From Noviherbaspirillum malthae (GTDB lineage Bacteria; Pseudomonadota; Gammaproteobacteria; Burkholderiales; Burkholderiaceae_D): DNA of 64,000 nt. The first letter of the stretch is position 1, and every line of letters begins with the position of its first letter. Positions 53,084-62,199 of this stretch are shown piece by piece. The translations under genes and the position numbers were made by a program. The notes beneath the pieces were generated by a model. That model saw only the letters and a program-made list of their open reading frames with translations, ran no database searches and had not been told where the DNA came from. The DNA is taken from contig NZ_JACYXF010000015.1 of assembly GCF_015352985.1 (NCBI RefSeq), positions 61,515-125,514 on the forward strand. Reading direction: 5' to 3'.

Positions 53084-53566
53084 ATGAAAAACTCTGCGTT
53101 ACAAGCATCGAGCCCACCGCAAGAACGCGGGTTCGCAAAAATTATCAATTTTCTGGGCGGAAATTCAGTGCTTCAGCATGAGATCAATACCGGTCTTGAT
53201 GCACATCACCTGATCAATCAGGGTTTGCCTGGCGTGACCGTCAAGAATCTCCAGAACAACGTGAAGGTGTTGCGCGACCCCAATATGCTGCAAAAGGCGA
53301 TCGGTATCAGCTTGCGCACCACGCAGCGCAAGGTTGAACCTTCAAAGGATCTGAACGAGACCCAAAGTGGCCGAGTCTGGAAGTTTGCCGAGATTCTTGC
53401 CACCGCAACCGAAGTGCTGGGCTCGCAGGATGAAGCCGAACGCTGGCTGACGTCGCCGGCCATGGGACTTGAGCAACGTTGCCCCATCGAACTACTGAGC
53501 ACGCCGGCAGGGGTTGAACTGGTTGAAGAATTGCTGACTCGCATGCAATTCGGAGTGTACGCATGA
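53084..53566 (+). CDS. Xre/MbcA/ParS-type antitoxin
   Basis: A 160-residue protein from the ATG at 53084. The N-terminal half holds an HTH-like part (KAIGISLRTTQRKVE). The C-terminal half is the DUF2384/MbcA-ParS toxin-binding domain (SGRVWKFAEILATATEVLG, EAERWLTSPAMGLEQR, IELLSTPAGVELVEELLTRM), ending GVYA at the surface that normally plugs the toxin active site. It should neutralise the RES toxin encoded directly after it (stop and start overlap, ATGA) and repress its own promoter. Confidence 0.9.
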   Translation: MKNSALQASSPPQERGFAKIINFLGGNSVLQHEINTGLDAHHLINQGLPGVTVKNLQNNVKVLRDPNMLQKAIGISLRTTQRKVEPSKDLNETQSGRVWKFAEILATATEVLGSQDEAERWLTSPAMGLEQRCPIELLSTPAGVELVEELLTRMQFGVYA

Positions 53567-54072
53567 CGCCTTTGCCTCATACCTTAACTGGCAAGAAAGT
53601 TGTGGCATGGCGACTGGATCAGGAAATCTTTGCTTCGACATGGGCGTCAGGCGAGGGCGCTTTCCGCGTTGGCGGCCGATGGAATTCCAAGGGACGTCGC
53701 GCCGTTTACTGCGCCATCGATCCCTCGACCGCCATCCTTGAGGTTGCCGTTCACAAGGGATTCAAGGCATTGGATACCGTGCCGCACGTATTGACCGCGT
53801 TGGAGGTGGCTACGCCGGATCGCATTCATGTGGTCAAGCCCGAGGACGTTCCAAACCCGAATTGGCTCTATCCAGGCATTCCCAGCGCCGGCCAACAGCA
53901 GTTTGGAGACACCTTGCTCGACCAGCACGACTACATCCTTTTGCCAAGCGTGGTGTCGCGGCATAGCTGGAATCTTATTTTTGATGCAAGTCGGGTTGCG
54001 CCAACTCCTGGACAAACACTTCTTCAGGAACGGTTTGCACTCGACCCGCGCTTGCATCCGCCGTTGCAGTAG
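53563..54072 (+). CDS. RES-domain toxin (NAD+-targeting)
   Basis: A 169-residue protein with the RES-family pattern: VVAWRLDQEIFA at the N-terminus (Arg), GRWNSKGRRAVYCAIDPSTAILEVAVH in the core (the R-x-N/S, Tyr and Glu positions), and LLPSVVSRHSWNLIFD near the end. RES toxins degrade or phosphorolyse NAD+ and stop growth. It is translationally coupled to its antitoxin. Length matches the family, and nothing suggests decay. Confidence 0.9.
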   Translation: MTPLPHTLTGKKVVAWRLDQEIFASTWASGEGAFRVGGRWNSKGRRAVYCAIDPSTAILEVAVHKGFKALDTVPHVLTALEVATPDRIHVVKPEDVPNPNWLYPGIPSAGQQQFGDTLLDQHDYILLPSVVSRHSWNLIFDASRVAPTPGQTLLQERFALDPRLHPPLQ

Positions 54073-54109
54073 TAGTCATCCGACACGTCATCTGCATCAA
54101 GGAAAATTC

Positions 54110-54355
54110 ATGATCGATTGGTCGTTCTACTGGCCCATTGTGTTGGGAGCTATCATCGGATGGGTCATTTTCATTTGGTCTTGGATGACAGTTCCCATTG
54201 TCGGCGTAGTCACTGTACTAGGCTATAAGGCCTTCGGCTTAGCAATCACCCTGTGGCTGCTGTCTTTACCTTTGGCGGGTATGTTGGTGCCATTCACGGT
54301 TGTAGCGGCATTGGTTGCGTTTGGCGGAACGCTGATCATCTGGCGTTGCCGCTAA
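54110..54355 (+). CDS. Small membrane protein, unknown
   Basis: An 81-residue protein with AAGGAAA before the ATG at 54110. It has two or three hydrophobic helices (FYWPIVLGAIIGWVIFIW; VGVVTVLGYKAFGLAITLWLL; VPFTVVAALVAFGGTLIIW). It lies 37 bases after the RES toxin gene. No family recognised. Confidence 0.5.
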   Translation: MIDWSFYWPIVLGAIIGWVIFIWSWMTVPIVGVVTVLGYKAFGLAITLWLLSLPLAGMLVPFTVVAALVAFGGTLIIWRCR

Positions 54356-54495
54356 TTCTTGCAGTCGGTTTAAAGTCCGCATCCACCGCCTCCAGCAAGA
54401 GTGAATTTCCTTGCGCCATTTCCGAGGTGGCGTAAGATGCATTTCATCAATTTCTAACCGCTGGCGAACAGTCGCCTTGCCAACACAAAACGTCC

Positions 54496-54729
54496 ATGAC
54501 TATCACCTCGACTCCGGAAAATGAATCCAAAAGCCTGGCTGACCTGGTGACTGAAGATCAGCTCGCAGACGAGCAAAAGCAGGCATCCTGGAAGCCGGTT
54601 AGCAGTGACTACACAGGACAGTGCCCGCAGTGCGCACGTCCCCGCATGCTCCTTTGCGCCAATGGCAAACACGTCTGTGAAAAATGCCAGTGGTGCCCTG
54701 AAGATAACGCCTACGCACCGAATATTTGA
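54496..54729 (+). CDS. Small zinc-ribbon-like protein, unknown
   Basis: A 77-residue acidic protein. Two Cys pairs, CPQC (about 43-46) and CEKC (about 61-64), with nearby C54 and C67, suggest a zinc ribbon. The N-terminus (MTITSTPENESKSLADLV) is disordered. No family recognised. Confidence 0.45.
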   Translation: MTITSTPENESKSLADLVTEDQLADEQKQASWKPVSSDYTGQCPQCARPRMLLCANGKHVCEKCQWCPEDNAYAPNI

Positions 54730-54762
54730 GTTTTTCTGCCAATGAATAACCGGGAAATTACC

Positions 54763-54996
54763 ATGGACTGGATGCCTATAGTGGATGCGCCACTTGACGG
54801 AACACCTGTAATCCTGCGCGCTGAAACCAATCCGGAATACGGAGAACATCTGATGCGCTGGTCGAAGCGAAATAAGCGCTGGGAATGCAAAGTCTATGTG
54901 GAGATCCGGAAAATCGAAATGCGTTCCCTCAGACCAGTCCTGCGCGTGGCGTGTGCGTCTACCGAAAGAAAACGCTACCCAACTCGGCCAGAGTGA
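54763..54996 (+). CDS. Small phage-like hypothetical, C-terminus doubtful
   Basis: The start MDWMPIVDAPLDGTPVIL resembles phage proteins that begin W-x-P-I-x-x-AP-x-DGTPVLL. The expected following part is present to about residue 45 (MRWSKRNKRWECKVYVEI), after which the sequence becomes atypical, so a frameshift or truncation is likely. An alternative ATG is at 54742. Confidence 0.35.
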   Translation: MDWMPIVDAPLDGTPVILRAETNPEYGEHLMRWSKRNKRWECKVYVEIRKIEMRSLRPVLRVACASTERKRYPTRPE

Positions 54997-55242
54997 CCAC
55001 CATCTGCGTGCGCGCGATCCCCGATCCAAGCGAGCCTGGTGAGTGTTAGCGCTGCAGGGACGAATCGCCTCGCTCGGTGCGCGGCGCCTCTGCCCCGTGC
55101 CGCGATCATTTCCGACTCGGGTAGGCAAAATAAAACGTTGAAAATAGTCTCCGACCTGTGGGGCTATAAACGCATTGCGTGTATTTTAATAGGTGTGGAT
55201 ACGCTACGACCGCGCCTCGAGGAACAGGGGGTGGAGCAGAAA

Positions 55243-55671
55243 ATGACAATGGACAACCCTACCGCAATCGACGCAGCCGACACTCTTGCTAACGGCATCG
55301 AAGGCGACACCGTGCACGAGGAAATCCTGCGGCGAACCGTCCGCAGCCTCGGCGAGAGCACCGACGTCGACTTGGTGAACGACCCCCATATCGCACTGAT
55401 GATCGCGATCAAGCCGACCGACGCTCTCATTCTGCAAGCGATACACGAGCGCCCGATGTCCACCGGTGAGCTAGTAGACTTCACTGAGGCCTTGCGGGAC
55501 GACACAACTCGATCGGCTTTCGCACATGCTGCCCTGCGCGTGATTGCGCGGCGCATCCGCGAACCGCTGCACGATGCGATCGTGGCGATGCAGCCGCACA
55601 TCGCCGAGAACAAGAAGCGCTACAAGTGCTATATCACCCACCTCATGGGCGCCACAAACACCGATGGTTAA
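55243..55671 (+). CDS. Hypothetical protein, 142 residues
   Basis: From the ATG at 55243, with GGAG about 7 bases upstream; a longer frame to 55039 is poor. A soluble, helical, acidic protein (AADTLANGIEGDTVHEEILR; DALILQAIHERPMSTGELVD). Its 3' end overlaps the next small gene by 8 bases. No family recognised; the arrangement is phage- or plasmid-like. Confidence 0.5.
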   Translation: MTMDNPTAIDAADTLANGIEGDTVHEEILRRTVRSLGESTDVDLVNDPHIALMIAIKPTDALILQAIHERPMSTGELVDFTEALRDDTTRSAFAHAALRVIARRIREPLHDAIVAMQPHIAENKKRYKCYITHLMGATNTDG

Positions 55672-55885
55672 CCACCCAAACCGCAGCCGGCGGGTCCAGC
55701 GCCAGTCGGTTATCCCGAATTCGGTCGATATTCGCTTAGCCAGGGAAGCGGACGGCCTAACACAAACCGAAGATGGCGCCCTGGTACCCTCAGCCCTGCG
55801 CAGCTGGCAGGACTGGGAAGCCAGCCCCCGTCGCATGCACCCGGCAATCTAGGAGCTTTTCCTGATCAAAATCGGCCGGCAGTAA
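55664..55885 (+). pseudogene. Mini XRE-type protein with amber codon at a conserved Trp
   Basis: The frame from 55664 (VIPNSVDIRLAREADGLTQT, LRSWQDWEASPRRMHPAI) stops at TAG (55850-55852) and continues ELFLIKIGRQ to TAA at 55885. Related short phage-type regulators read MHPAxWELF at this place. The stop therefore replaces Trp and cuts the last 11 residues. It overlaps the preceding gene. Confidence 0.6.
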
Positions 55886-55949
55886 ACCGCGGCTTTTCTT
55901 TTCGCGAACCTCGTCTACACTGCTTTTCAACGTAAAAAACGGGGATTGC

Positions 55950-56375
55950 ATGAATACAATCTTTGATAAGGCCATCCGCCCGGTGAGGCCTTGCCAACAG
56001 CCGGGCATTTACATCATCGAGGAGTTTGCAAAGACCCTCCTCGGCACAAGCGTCTCGAAACTCCAAGGCGTAAGCGCCGGGGCCGTTGATATGATTTTCC
56101 GCGTCATGCCCGCCTACAGCATCATCGGCATATGGATAACGCTGAACTACGTTTACAACGCGGGGCCAGTCATTGCCGCCATTGAGCCAGAGCTAACGGG
56201 CGAACTACCGCCCGAGGCCGGATCGTTGCAGATTGACGTACACACCACCGTGGTAATGCGCGAAGCCCCGCACGTGGTCCGAATCTTTTTTGGATCATTC
56301 AGCAACACGAACGACGTAATACGCCAAATGCAGCAATTACCAATGCACCCGATGAAACCGCACGCACTCAATTAG
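55950..56375 (+). CDS. Hypothetical protein, 141 residues
   Basis: A soluble protein (MNTIFDKAIRPVRPCQQPGI...) with mixed helix and strand, including a beta-rich second half (LQIDVHTTVVMREAPHVVRI). No family recognised. It is followed 13 bases later by another hypothetical gene in the same direction, suggesting one unit. Confidence 0.5.
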   Translation: MNTIFDKAIRPVRPCQQPGIYIIEEFAKTLLGTSVSKLQGVSAGAVDMIFRVMPAYSIIGIWITLNYVYNAGPVIAAIEPELTGELPPEAGSLQIDVHTTVVMREAPHVVRIFFGSFSNTNDVIRQMQQLPMHPMKPHALN

Positions 56376-56388
56376 GGAAGGACGCGCC

Positions 56389-56814
56389 ATGACTGACAAC
56401 CAGATCCGCCGGACCGTGCAAATGCTTTTGCGGCAGATGCAGGGCCTTAGGGTAGAAAACATTATTATCCCGCTGCTTGACCAGGTGCTCGCCGGGCTTT
56501 ATCACCTGCGCGTGCCGTCTTTCTGCATGACGCTCGACCGGCCCGCTACACTGAAGACCAACCGGATGATCTGGACAGCAGGGACCCGCATCATCAATGA
56601 GCGCCAGATCGTCGTTACCGGCCCCTCGAAGCGGGTGCACTTGCTGGCCAGCTGCCATGCCGACCCCGAAGACATTGCTCTGGCCGCGTCGTTTGCGGAC
56701 GTTCTTGAGTGCGAGCCAGATCTCTACCGCGACCTCAGTAACGACGATTTCCGCGCCGATTTGGAGGCGTCGTTTTGCCCGCCGGTGCCACGCTATCGAG
56801 GGGACGTCGACTAA
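56389..56814 (+). CDS. Hypothetical protein, 141 residues
   Basis: AAGGA about 7 bases before the ATG supports this start. A soluble protein with a helical N-terminus (QIRRTVQMLLRQMQGLRVEN) and acidic C-terminus (LYRDLSNDDFRADLEAS). No family recognised. Same length and direction as the preceding gene. Confidence 0.5.
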   Translation: MTDNQIRRTVQMLLRQMQGLRVENIIIPLLDQVLAGLYHLRVPSFCMTLDRPATLKTNRMIWTAGTRIINERQIVVTGPSKRVHLLASCHADPEDIALAASFADVLECEPDLYRDLSNDDFRADLEASFCPPVPRYRGDVD

Positions 56815-56829
56815 TGACAGCGTCGCTTT

Positions 56830-57033
56830 TCATTTCACCGCGCATTCCGCCGACAGTATTTCCCGCCGGGAGACGCCGCCCAGGAAGTTGGACTGGTTCA
56901 TTCGGTCCACCGCTAGAAGCACCGCCGTTTGCGCGCCGCCGCACCGTGCCAGGGACGAAAACTCTTGCATAGACACCTGGGGCCCAAAGGCCGATCTGCC
57001 CAGGTAGCTGATAACGATAAGTACGTACGACAT
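56830..57033 (-). CDS. Small hypothetical protein, 67 residues
   Basis: GGGAGG 4 bases before the ATG at 57033 is a strong ribosome binding site. The sequence (MSYVLIVISYLGRSAFGPQV, SMQEFSSLARCGGAQTAVLL) has a short hydrophobic N-terminus and then an amphipathic part, a pattern found in small phage- or plasmid-borne proteins. No function is known to me. Confidence 0.45.
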   Translation of the reverse strand: MSYVLIVISYLGRSAFGPQVSMQEFSSLARCGGAQTAVLLAVDRMNQSNFLGGVSRREILSAECAVK

Positions 57034-57085
57034 TGCGCCTCCCGTCATTTACGTGCATTACGGTTTATACGAGAAGCGCCCGGTG

Positions 57086-57550
57086 TCAAACCGGCGGGTC
57101 AATCCGGAGGCCTGCGTTCCCGCCCCGCACGAAGTCCTCGCGGGCTTGCGCCAGCAACGCCATGTCATGTGCGCCCCGAGCATGCACCGGAATTCCCGCC
57201 GCGAACGCTTTAGCCATTGCAACTCGCTTGAAGTCGTCGGTACCGGTGAAGTTGATCGACGACCAGTCTTTCATGAGCGCGAGCTCGATGATCGCCCGAG
57301 CCTCTCCGCGGCTGCCATTGGCAGCTTCGATCCGCCGCCTCTTGTCCACCAAGCGGCTGCCATCGGTTCGCGACAGTACGACGTCAGGGCCGCGTTGTTC
57401 AACGAACCACGTATCGGCGAGGGCGATCGACCCCGTGCCATATAGCCTCACCAGGATGCGCAAGCGTTCGTCGCGCCACTTCGACGGCTTCGGCGGCGCT
57501 GCTTCGTAAGCCCGCGTGTATTGATCTACTGAAAACCTGCTCAGGTGATA
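57086..57550 (-). pseudogene. LPD7-type relaxase-associated domain fragment
   Basis: The minus-strand frame reads RFSVDQYTRAYEAAPPKPSK, then DGSRLVDKRRRIEAANGSRG and ARAIIELALMKDWSSINFTG, TDDFKRVAMAKAFAAGIPV. This is the LPD7 domain seen in the C-terminal part of TraI/MobA-like relaxases and other plasmid polyvalent proteins. The upstream (N-terminal) side is cut near 57550 by transposon-related sequence. No relaxase catalytic domain is present. Confidence 0.55.
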
Positions 57551-57568
57551 GTCACGAAAGGGAATCAC

Positions 57569-57775
57569 ATGAGCATGACGCTGGAAGAAGAATTCAAACG
57601 GTGGACGGCCAAGCGTAAAGCAGCGTTGGTTACCGAAATTATTCAGGGTAAGACCAGCGTGGCTGAGGCAAGCCGGGCCTTCGACATCCCGCCTTCGGAG
57701 ATCGAAGAGTAGGTTGACGAAGGACGCAAAGGCTTGGAGAACGCATTGCGCGCCAAGCCGCTGGACGCGGGGGCC
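57569..57775 (+). pseudogene. IS3-type orfA fragment with amber codon at a conserved Trp
   Basis: From the ATG at 57569: MTLEEEFKRWTAKRKAALVT, EIIQGKTSVAEASRAFDIPP, SEIEE then TAG (57710-57712) and VDEGRKGLENALRAKPLD. Related transposase OrfA proteins read SEIEEWV here, so the stop replaces Trp. After about 57775 the similarity ends. It interrupts the LPD7 fragment. Confidence 0.65.
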
Positions 57776-57812
57776 GTTATCCGCTGGGCTTGGTACGAGG
57801 ATTCCATCGCTG

Positions 57813-58640
57813 CTACAAAGGGGTCGCGCTATGTTCTTTGCGCCAGTTTTCCCCGCGCAGCTGCCAAATACAGCCAGGGGGGGAAAGCAGGGCCGAGGCA
57901 TCCAGTCGTTGCCGATTGCAAAGACGGTTCTCGTCATGCATGAATCGATAATAGTATTTCGGCGTGTGGCCACGTGCCATCGAATAACCAAGCAGCCAGT
58001 CATCATTGAACGCCTCGGGACCATACGGTTCGCTTTTCAGCCAGTCGTAGAAGGCGGCCAGAATGGAATCGAAATGGATTCCTCCAGGCGGATGCAGCAA
58101 CCGGGCTTGGGCATGGACTCGACTCGCGTCGTAGAGATCGTCTAGGGCGCGTGCCATGTCCGCAGCAGTCCAGCGGCGCGCAATGGCGCGCCTGATCAGA
58201 TCATCGAGCGTCGCCTGGTTGAATAGATTGATACGCGGCAGGGTTGCACTACTTCTGTCAAGTGTTCCTGTGATGTCGATACCGGACGAAGAATCGACGC
58301 GGCCTAATCGCAGATACATTTGGCGAGCCTGCCAGCTGTCGACGCGATCATGCTGCACGGCGAGGAACAGCGACTCCCAGTGTTTTCTCAGTTTTGCTTC
58401 AATGGCGCTCGCTTGAATCGCGGCGCCTGTTGTTTTCGCGATTGCGCATGCGGCAGCGTGGCGCACCAGTTCCTCTGGAACCGGCGTGTCTGGAACCCAG
58501 CCCGCTTCGAGTTGCGCGAATAGCTGAGCGATGTGTCGCGCCAGAATGCGAGTCGCTGACATCAGCGCAATGGTTTCTTCATCACTATGCAAATCATCGC
58601 TATGCCATATATCGTCCAATGCTTTTTCGGTATGGCGCAT
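57813..58640 (-). CDS. Hypothetical protein, 275 residues
   Basis: A soluble, mainly helical protein (TRILARHIAQLFAQLEAGWV; LDDLIRRAIARRWTAADMAR; FYDWLKSEPYGPEAFNDDWL). I do not recognise a family. The 3' end runs next to the IS3-type fragment, so its last residues may have been replaced by unrelated coding. The frame is long and clean enough to be real. Confidence 0.55.
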   Translation of the reverse strand: MRHTEKALDDIWHSDDLHSDEETIALMSATRILARHIAQLFAQLEAGWVPDTPVPEELVRHAAACAIAKTTGAAIQASAIEAKLRKHWESLFLAVQHDRVDSWQARQMYLRLGRVDSSSGIDITGTLDRSSATLPRINLFNQATLDDLIRRAIARRWTAADMARALDDLYDASRVHAQARLLHPPGGIHFDSILAAFYDWLKSEPYGPEAFNDDWLLGYSMARGHTPKYYYRFMHDENRLCNRQRLDASALLSPPGCIWQLRGENWRKEHSATPL

Positions 58641-60548
58641 CTGACCTCCAAGGTCCGTGAAGGGGAAAAGATGGGTATAACTACACTCTACTTTTCCGCA
58701 GTCACAAAGAAAACACTGTCGCGGAGCAATGTCCCTTGTTACTTTGGTTTTTCACTTCAATGGCTTGGAAATTTCTCAGCCGGACCACTTCATGGCTGGT
58801 GGCTCCCTGCAAACTTGTCGTAATACGATGCCTGCCAACGCATGCCGGGCAAGGACAACAGAGCGGCGGCGCCAAATTGCACCTAAAAGCTATTCGACTC
58901 GTTGGTCAACTCGTGATGCTAGACAAACGTTGCAAGCCTGAAACAGGCGAAGATGAACCTGCAGGTGCAATGCGCGCGAAGAGGTAAACCGATAGACTGC
59001 GCGTACAGTATTGGAAAGGCAAATATCGATGACACACTCCAAGGCCCCAAAGGGGGCGATGGACTCTCCGGCCCGCTATGGCATTGCTGATGCTGCCAGA
59101 ACCCGAATAACAATCCAGATGCTTCAAAACGCAAATGTCGTACGCAGGCCGCAACCGAATCCGGCCAAAGTCCCAACAAAGCCAGCGACGCGAAAGCAGC
59201 CATAGGTCTTTATCGCTTTTACCCGCCCTTGGCGGAAAGACCTGCGACTTGAATGATCTGGGGAGCGGATGTACCTGAACTTCGCGCCGCCCTGGCATTC
59301 TTGAACAATGCTCGCATAAAACGCATAACTGGATGTTGTCTGTAGTGGTTCATCGGCGCACTGGGGATAGAACTTAGGTATCGTATCTATCAGGTAGAGC
59401 ATCGTGTTTTTGTTTGTTGTCTGTTTCTTAGCGCTACCGCGCCATTATTGAAATAATGAATCCGGGTCGCGTCCGTCTGATCGTCTCCAGCCATAGAAAA
59501 GGGACTGTACCAGGCGGTTAATGCAGTCCCTTTGTGCCGCTATCCAGCTAGTCAGTAGGTGGCACAGCACGATTATGGGGAGTCGGTGATGTGTCGTATT
59601 GTCGGCCGTTAATCTGCCGCACTGTCATGCGCCAGCCATCTGCCGAGAACACCTCAACCAACGGTTAGCTCGATGGGGAGCGCCGCCCCAAATCATTGAA
59701 TCTGACCTGATCCACGGGCAAGTGGAGCGCTGGCACGGGAAGCGGAACAAAGTCCAAGGTCAGTCTGCTTGCATTCATGCTTTGCAAACATTGAAGCGCA
59801 CAGCACGGTCACCACTGCATCAAGGTGTATTCAACACCAGGCACATTGCCGATCTGTAGTAGCGGCATTTGCTCAGGCAAATGGACGTGATCTTGGCGGG
59901 AATAGGTAGGGCAGAGGTATTGAAGGCGGGTTTGGGTTAATGACACCATCGTTGGTACGAATGCGAATGGACATGTCCACAAAAGCTATGCGGTTGCTCC
60001 GGAATCGAAGCCCCAGGCAGCTCAGTATGATCGCTTGCCCGACGAAATGACCTGATGCTGCCGCCGTACAGGACTCCAGCTGGTAGCAGCAACCCAATGC
60101 GTCGGACAGGACAGACCGGCGCAGGGGGTAGGGTAGCTGCGCCTGCACGCGACTAGTGATAGCGCGGCAGGGGTCCTACTCCTATAAGACTAGACGCCAC
60201 TGGAGCGTACCGGTGGCCGCATGCCGGGATCGCCAGACAGGAAATTCGAAAAATATCCAAAATATTCTGGGATTTTGGTCCCTTGACCGCGCCACAGACC
60301 ATCAGACATTGATTACGCTGTATTCAAGTGCAGTGAAAAGCAGGCCGATACGGCCACACGGTACTGTCACTGGGCACCCGTAAATCTGCATCAATAGCAT
60401 GTGGAAAGGGTCCAGAAGTGAGCAGTCCAATTTCATCTGCGCCAACCGCAGGCGTGAACAGCCCAGGATGGCATGCCACGCTTGGATACACAGCCTTTGT
60501 TTGCAGTGTGCGCTTCTGCAAAGCGCATTGATTAAGGGAGAGTTTTAC
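58641..60548. other. Long stretch without a confident gene
   Basis: About 1.9 kb. Short frames occur, for example 59029-59205 (+), a small basic protein (MTHSKAPKGAMDSPARYGIA...), but none has a family match or clear signals. It looks like decayed accessory DNA. Confidence 0.45.
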
Positions 60549-61187
60549 ATGAAAAGCAGGCTTCAGCACAGCAAGGCATCGGTTTGCCCATCCAATAGGG
60601 CGAAACGCGACCGGACGCAAGGCGTCATGCTGGATCAAAAAACGTTGTACGACATGCGAAAGGCACGCGACCTGCTCAAGGAACTGACCGGCAGCCGCGT
60701 ACTGCTCATCGGTGATCCAAATGACTTGCCATGCGTCGGCGAGGTGCCGCCGCGAGACTCGCAGACTCTTGTACTGCCGATCTGTCGGCAGACTGACCCA
60801 ACTGCGGCGGCCGAAGCGACCGCGCTCATGATCAGCCAGTTGCAGTTGCTTGTCGAAGTTGAGATGCCAAACATCCTGCAGGGCGGCAGCAAGACGAAAT
60901 TGCGGCTTGCGTTCGAAGGTTTCAATCGGGACGAACCACTGTTTGCAAACGACGAAGTGCGGGCTTGGGCCCGCAACGTGTTCATCCTGAATGTTCCCCA
61001 GGCGATTGGCGTGCTCGAGGAGGCTAGCTACCAGTTCATAGCAATTTGTTGCAATGATCTCGACTTGCTATTACAAAGCGACCACGTTCAAGGCAAGCGT
61101 AACCTTGGCACAGGCAACCTGCAGCCAGAATGGGTAGCTGCCTGCAATCTGGGCGGGATCGATGCCACTCAGAATTGGCCATGGTAG
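60549..61187 (+). CDS. Hypothetical protein, 212 residues
   Basis: AAGGGAGAG about 7 bases before the ATG at 60549 fixes the start. The protein has a basic N-terminus (MKSRLQHSKASVCPSNRAKR) and then a mixed helix/strand domain (LYDMRKARDLLKELTGSRVL; ALMISQLQLLVEVEMPN; AIGVLEEASYQFIAICCNDL). No family recognised. It ends about 190 bases before the IS cluster. Confidence 0.55.
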   Translation: MKSRLQHSKASVCPSNRAKRDRTQGVMLDQKTLYDMRKARDLLKELTGSRVLLIGDPNDLPCVGEVPPRDSQTLVLPICRQTDPTAAAEATALMISQLQLLVEVEMPNILQGGSKTKLRLAFEGFNRDEPLFANDEVRAWARNVFILNVPQAIGVLEEASYQFIAICCNDLDLLLQSDHVQGKRNLGTGNLQPEWVAACNLGGIDATQNWPW

Positions 61188-61376
61188 ATGGCTCCAAGTC
61201 AAGCCGTAGACGAGCTTGCGGCACGACTGTCATATCTTGCGTATGGAAGTAGTGTCTGTGGTCGCCGCAATCTACGTAGAGCGGCGACACAGCGACATTG
61301 TCCTCAGCATGAGATAGATATGAGCTGCAACCAGGTCGACAAATCTATTGCGTCGGACCTAACCACAACAATTTCT

Positions 61377-62193
61377 TGACAACGCCAAGTTCAAATGTCC
61401 GCTTGCGGGCAAAGTTCAAATGTCCGGGGTGGGGGACGGTTTTCAGGAATTTTTAGGCTGTTTTTTACTAGTTTTATTAATATGAAGCCGCGACAGCGGA
61501 ATGCTTGTTCAGTACGGTGCTGGTCTAATTTAGCAGCTCAGGTTGCCAAGGCCGCCTGTCTGATTGCCTTTTCCATATCTTTGGCGTCCAGTGCCCGCTG
61601 TCTTTTCTTGCCAGGCTCCGGTTTCTTGGTCGACCGCGGCAAGCCGTGATGCGTCCTTGCCGGCCCCGATTGGCTCCGGCTATTATCGCGTTCGGCCTGC
61701 ACGAGCTGTGCAATCTGCAGTACATGTCCAAGTCGCTTATTTTCGACCATAGCACCCTGATTCACTTCAGGCAAACGATCATAAGTGGTGTAGGGCAGGC
61801 AAGCACCACTGGCCTGTAGTTCAATGCGGCCGTCAACATATTCGCACACGTCAATGTATTTAACGATGAGCTTCCGATTGCTCTTCGTATCTCCAATCAG
61901 GTAGATCGTCTTGTCGTATTGCAGCGTCAGCCCGTGGGATACCTTGCGCTTCTCACGATGCGTAAAGATCATTTCCAGATCCTCGTCCTCACGCAGTGGC
62001 CGGTGCGCATCCCGGTCGTTTCTGGATGGCCTGAATGATCTTTAGACGGTCCAGTCCAGTTCTCGCATCGTCATCGTATTTGCTCCGGTTCTGCCCATGG
62101 CCGCTCCCAAACCCGTCTGTCATAGGGTTATCCTGCGGAAAAAGCGGACTTTTGAACTTTGCTAAAACCGGACATTACAACTTTGCTCCTACA
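61377..62193 (-). mobile_element. Internal-deletion derivative of an ISNCY/IS1202-like element
   Basis: An 817-bp element with intact ends (TGACAACGCCAAG... at the left, ...CCTACA at 62188-62193) and a perfect 5-bp target duplication TTTCT (61372-61376 and 62194-62198). Its transposase remnant keeps about 14 N-terminal codons (MGRTGANTMTMREL, near 62095) fused out of frame to the C-terminal part (61538-61972 and a little upstream, REDEDLEMIFTHREKRKVSH), so all DDE catalytic regions are deleted. It is related to, but not identical with, the full copy next to it. Confidence 0.85.
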
Positions 62194-62199
62194 TTTCTT

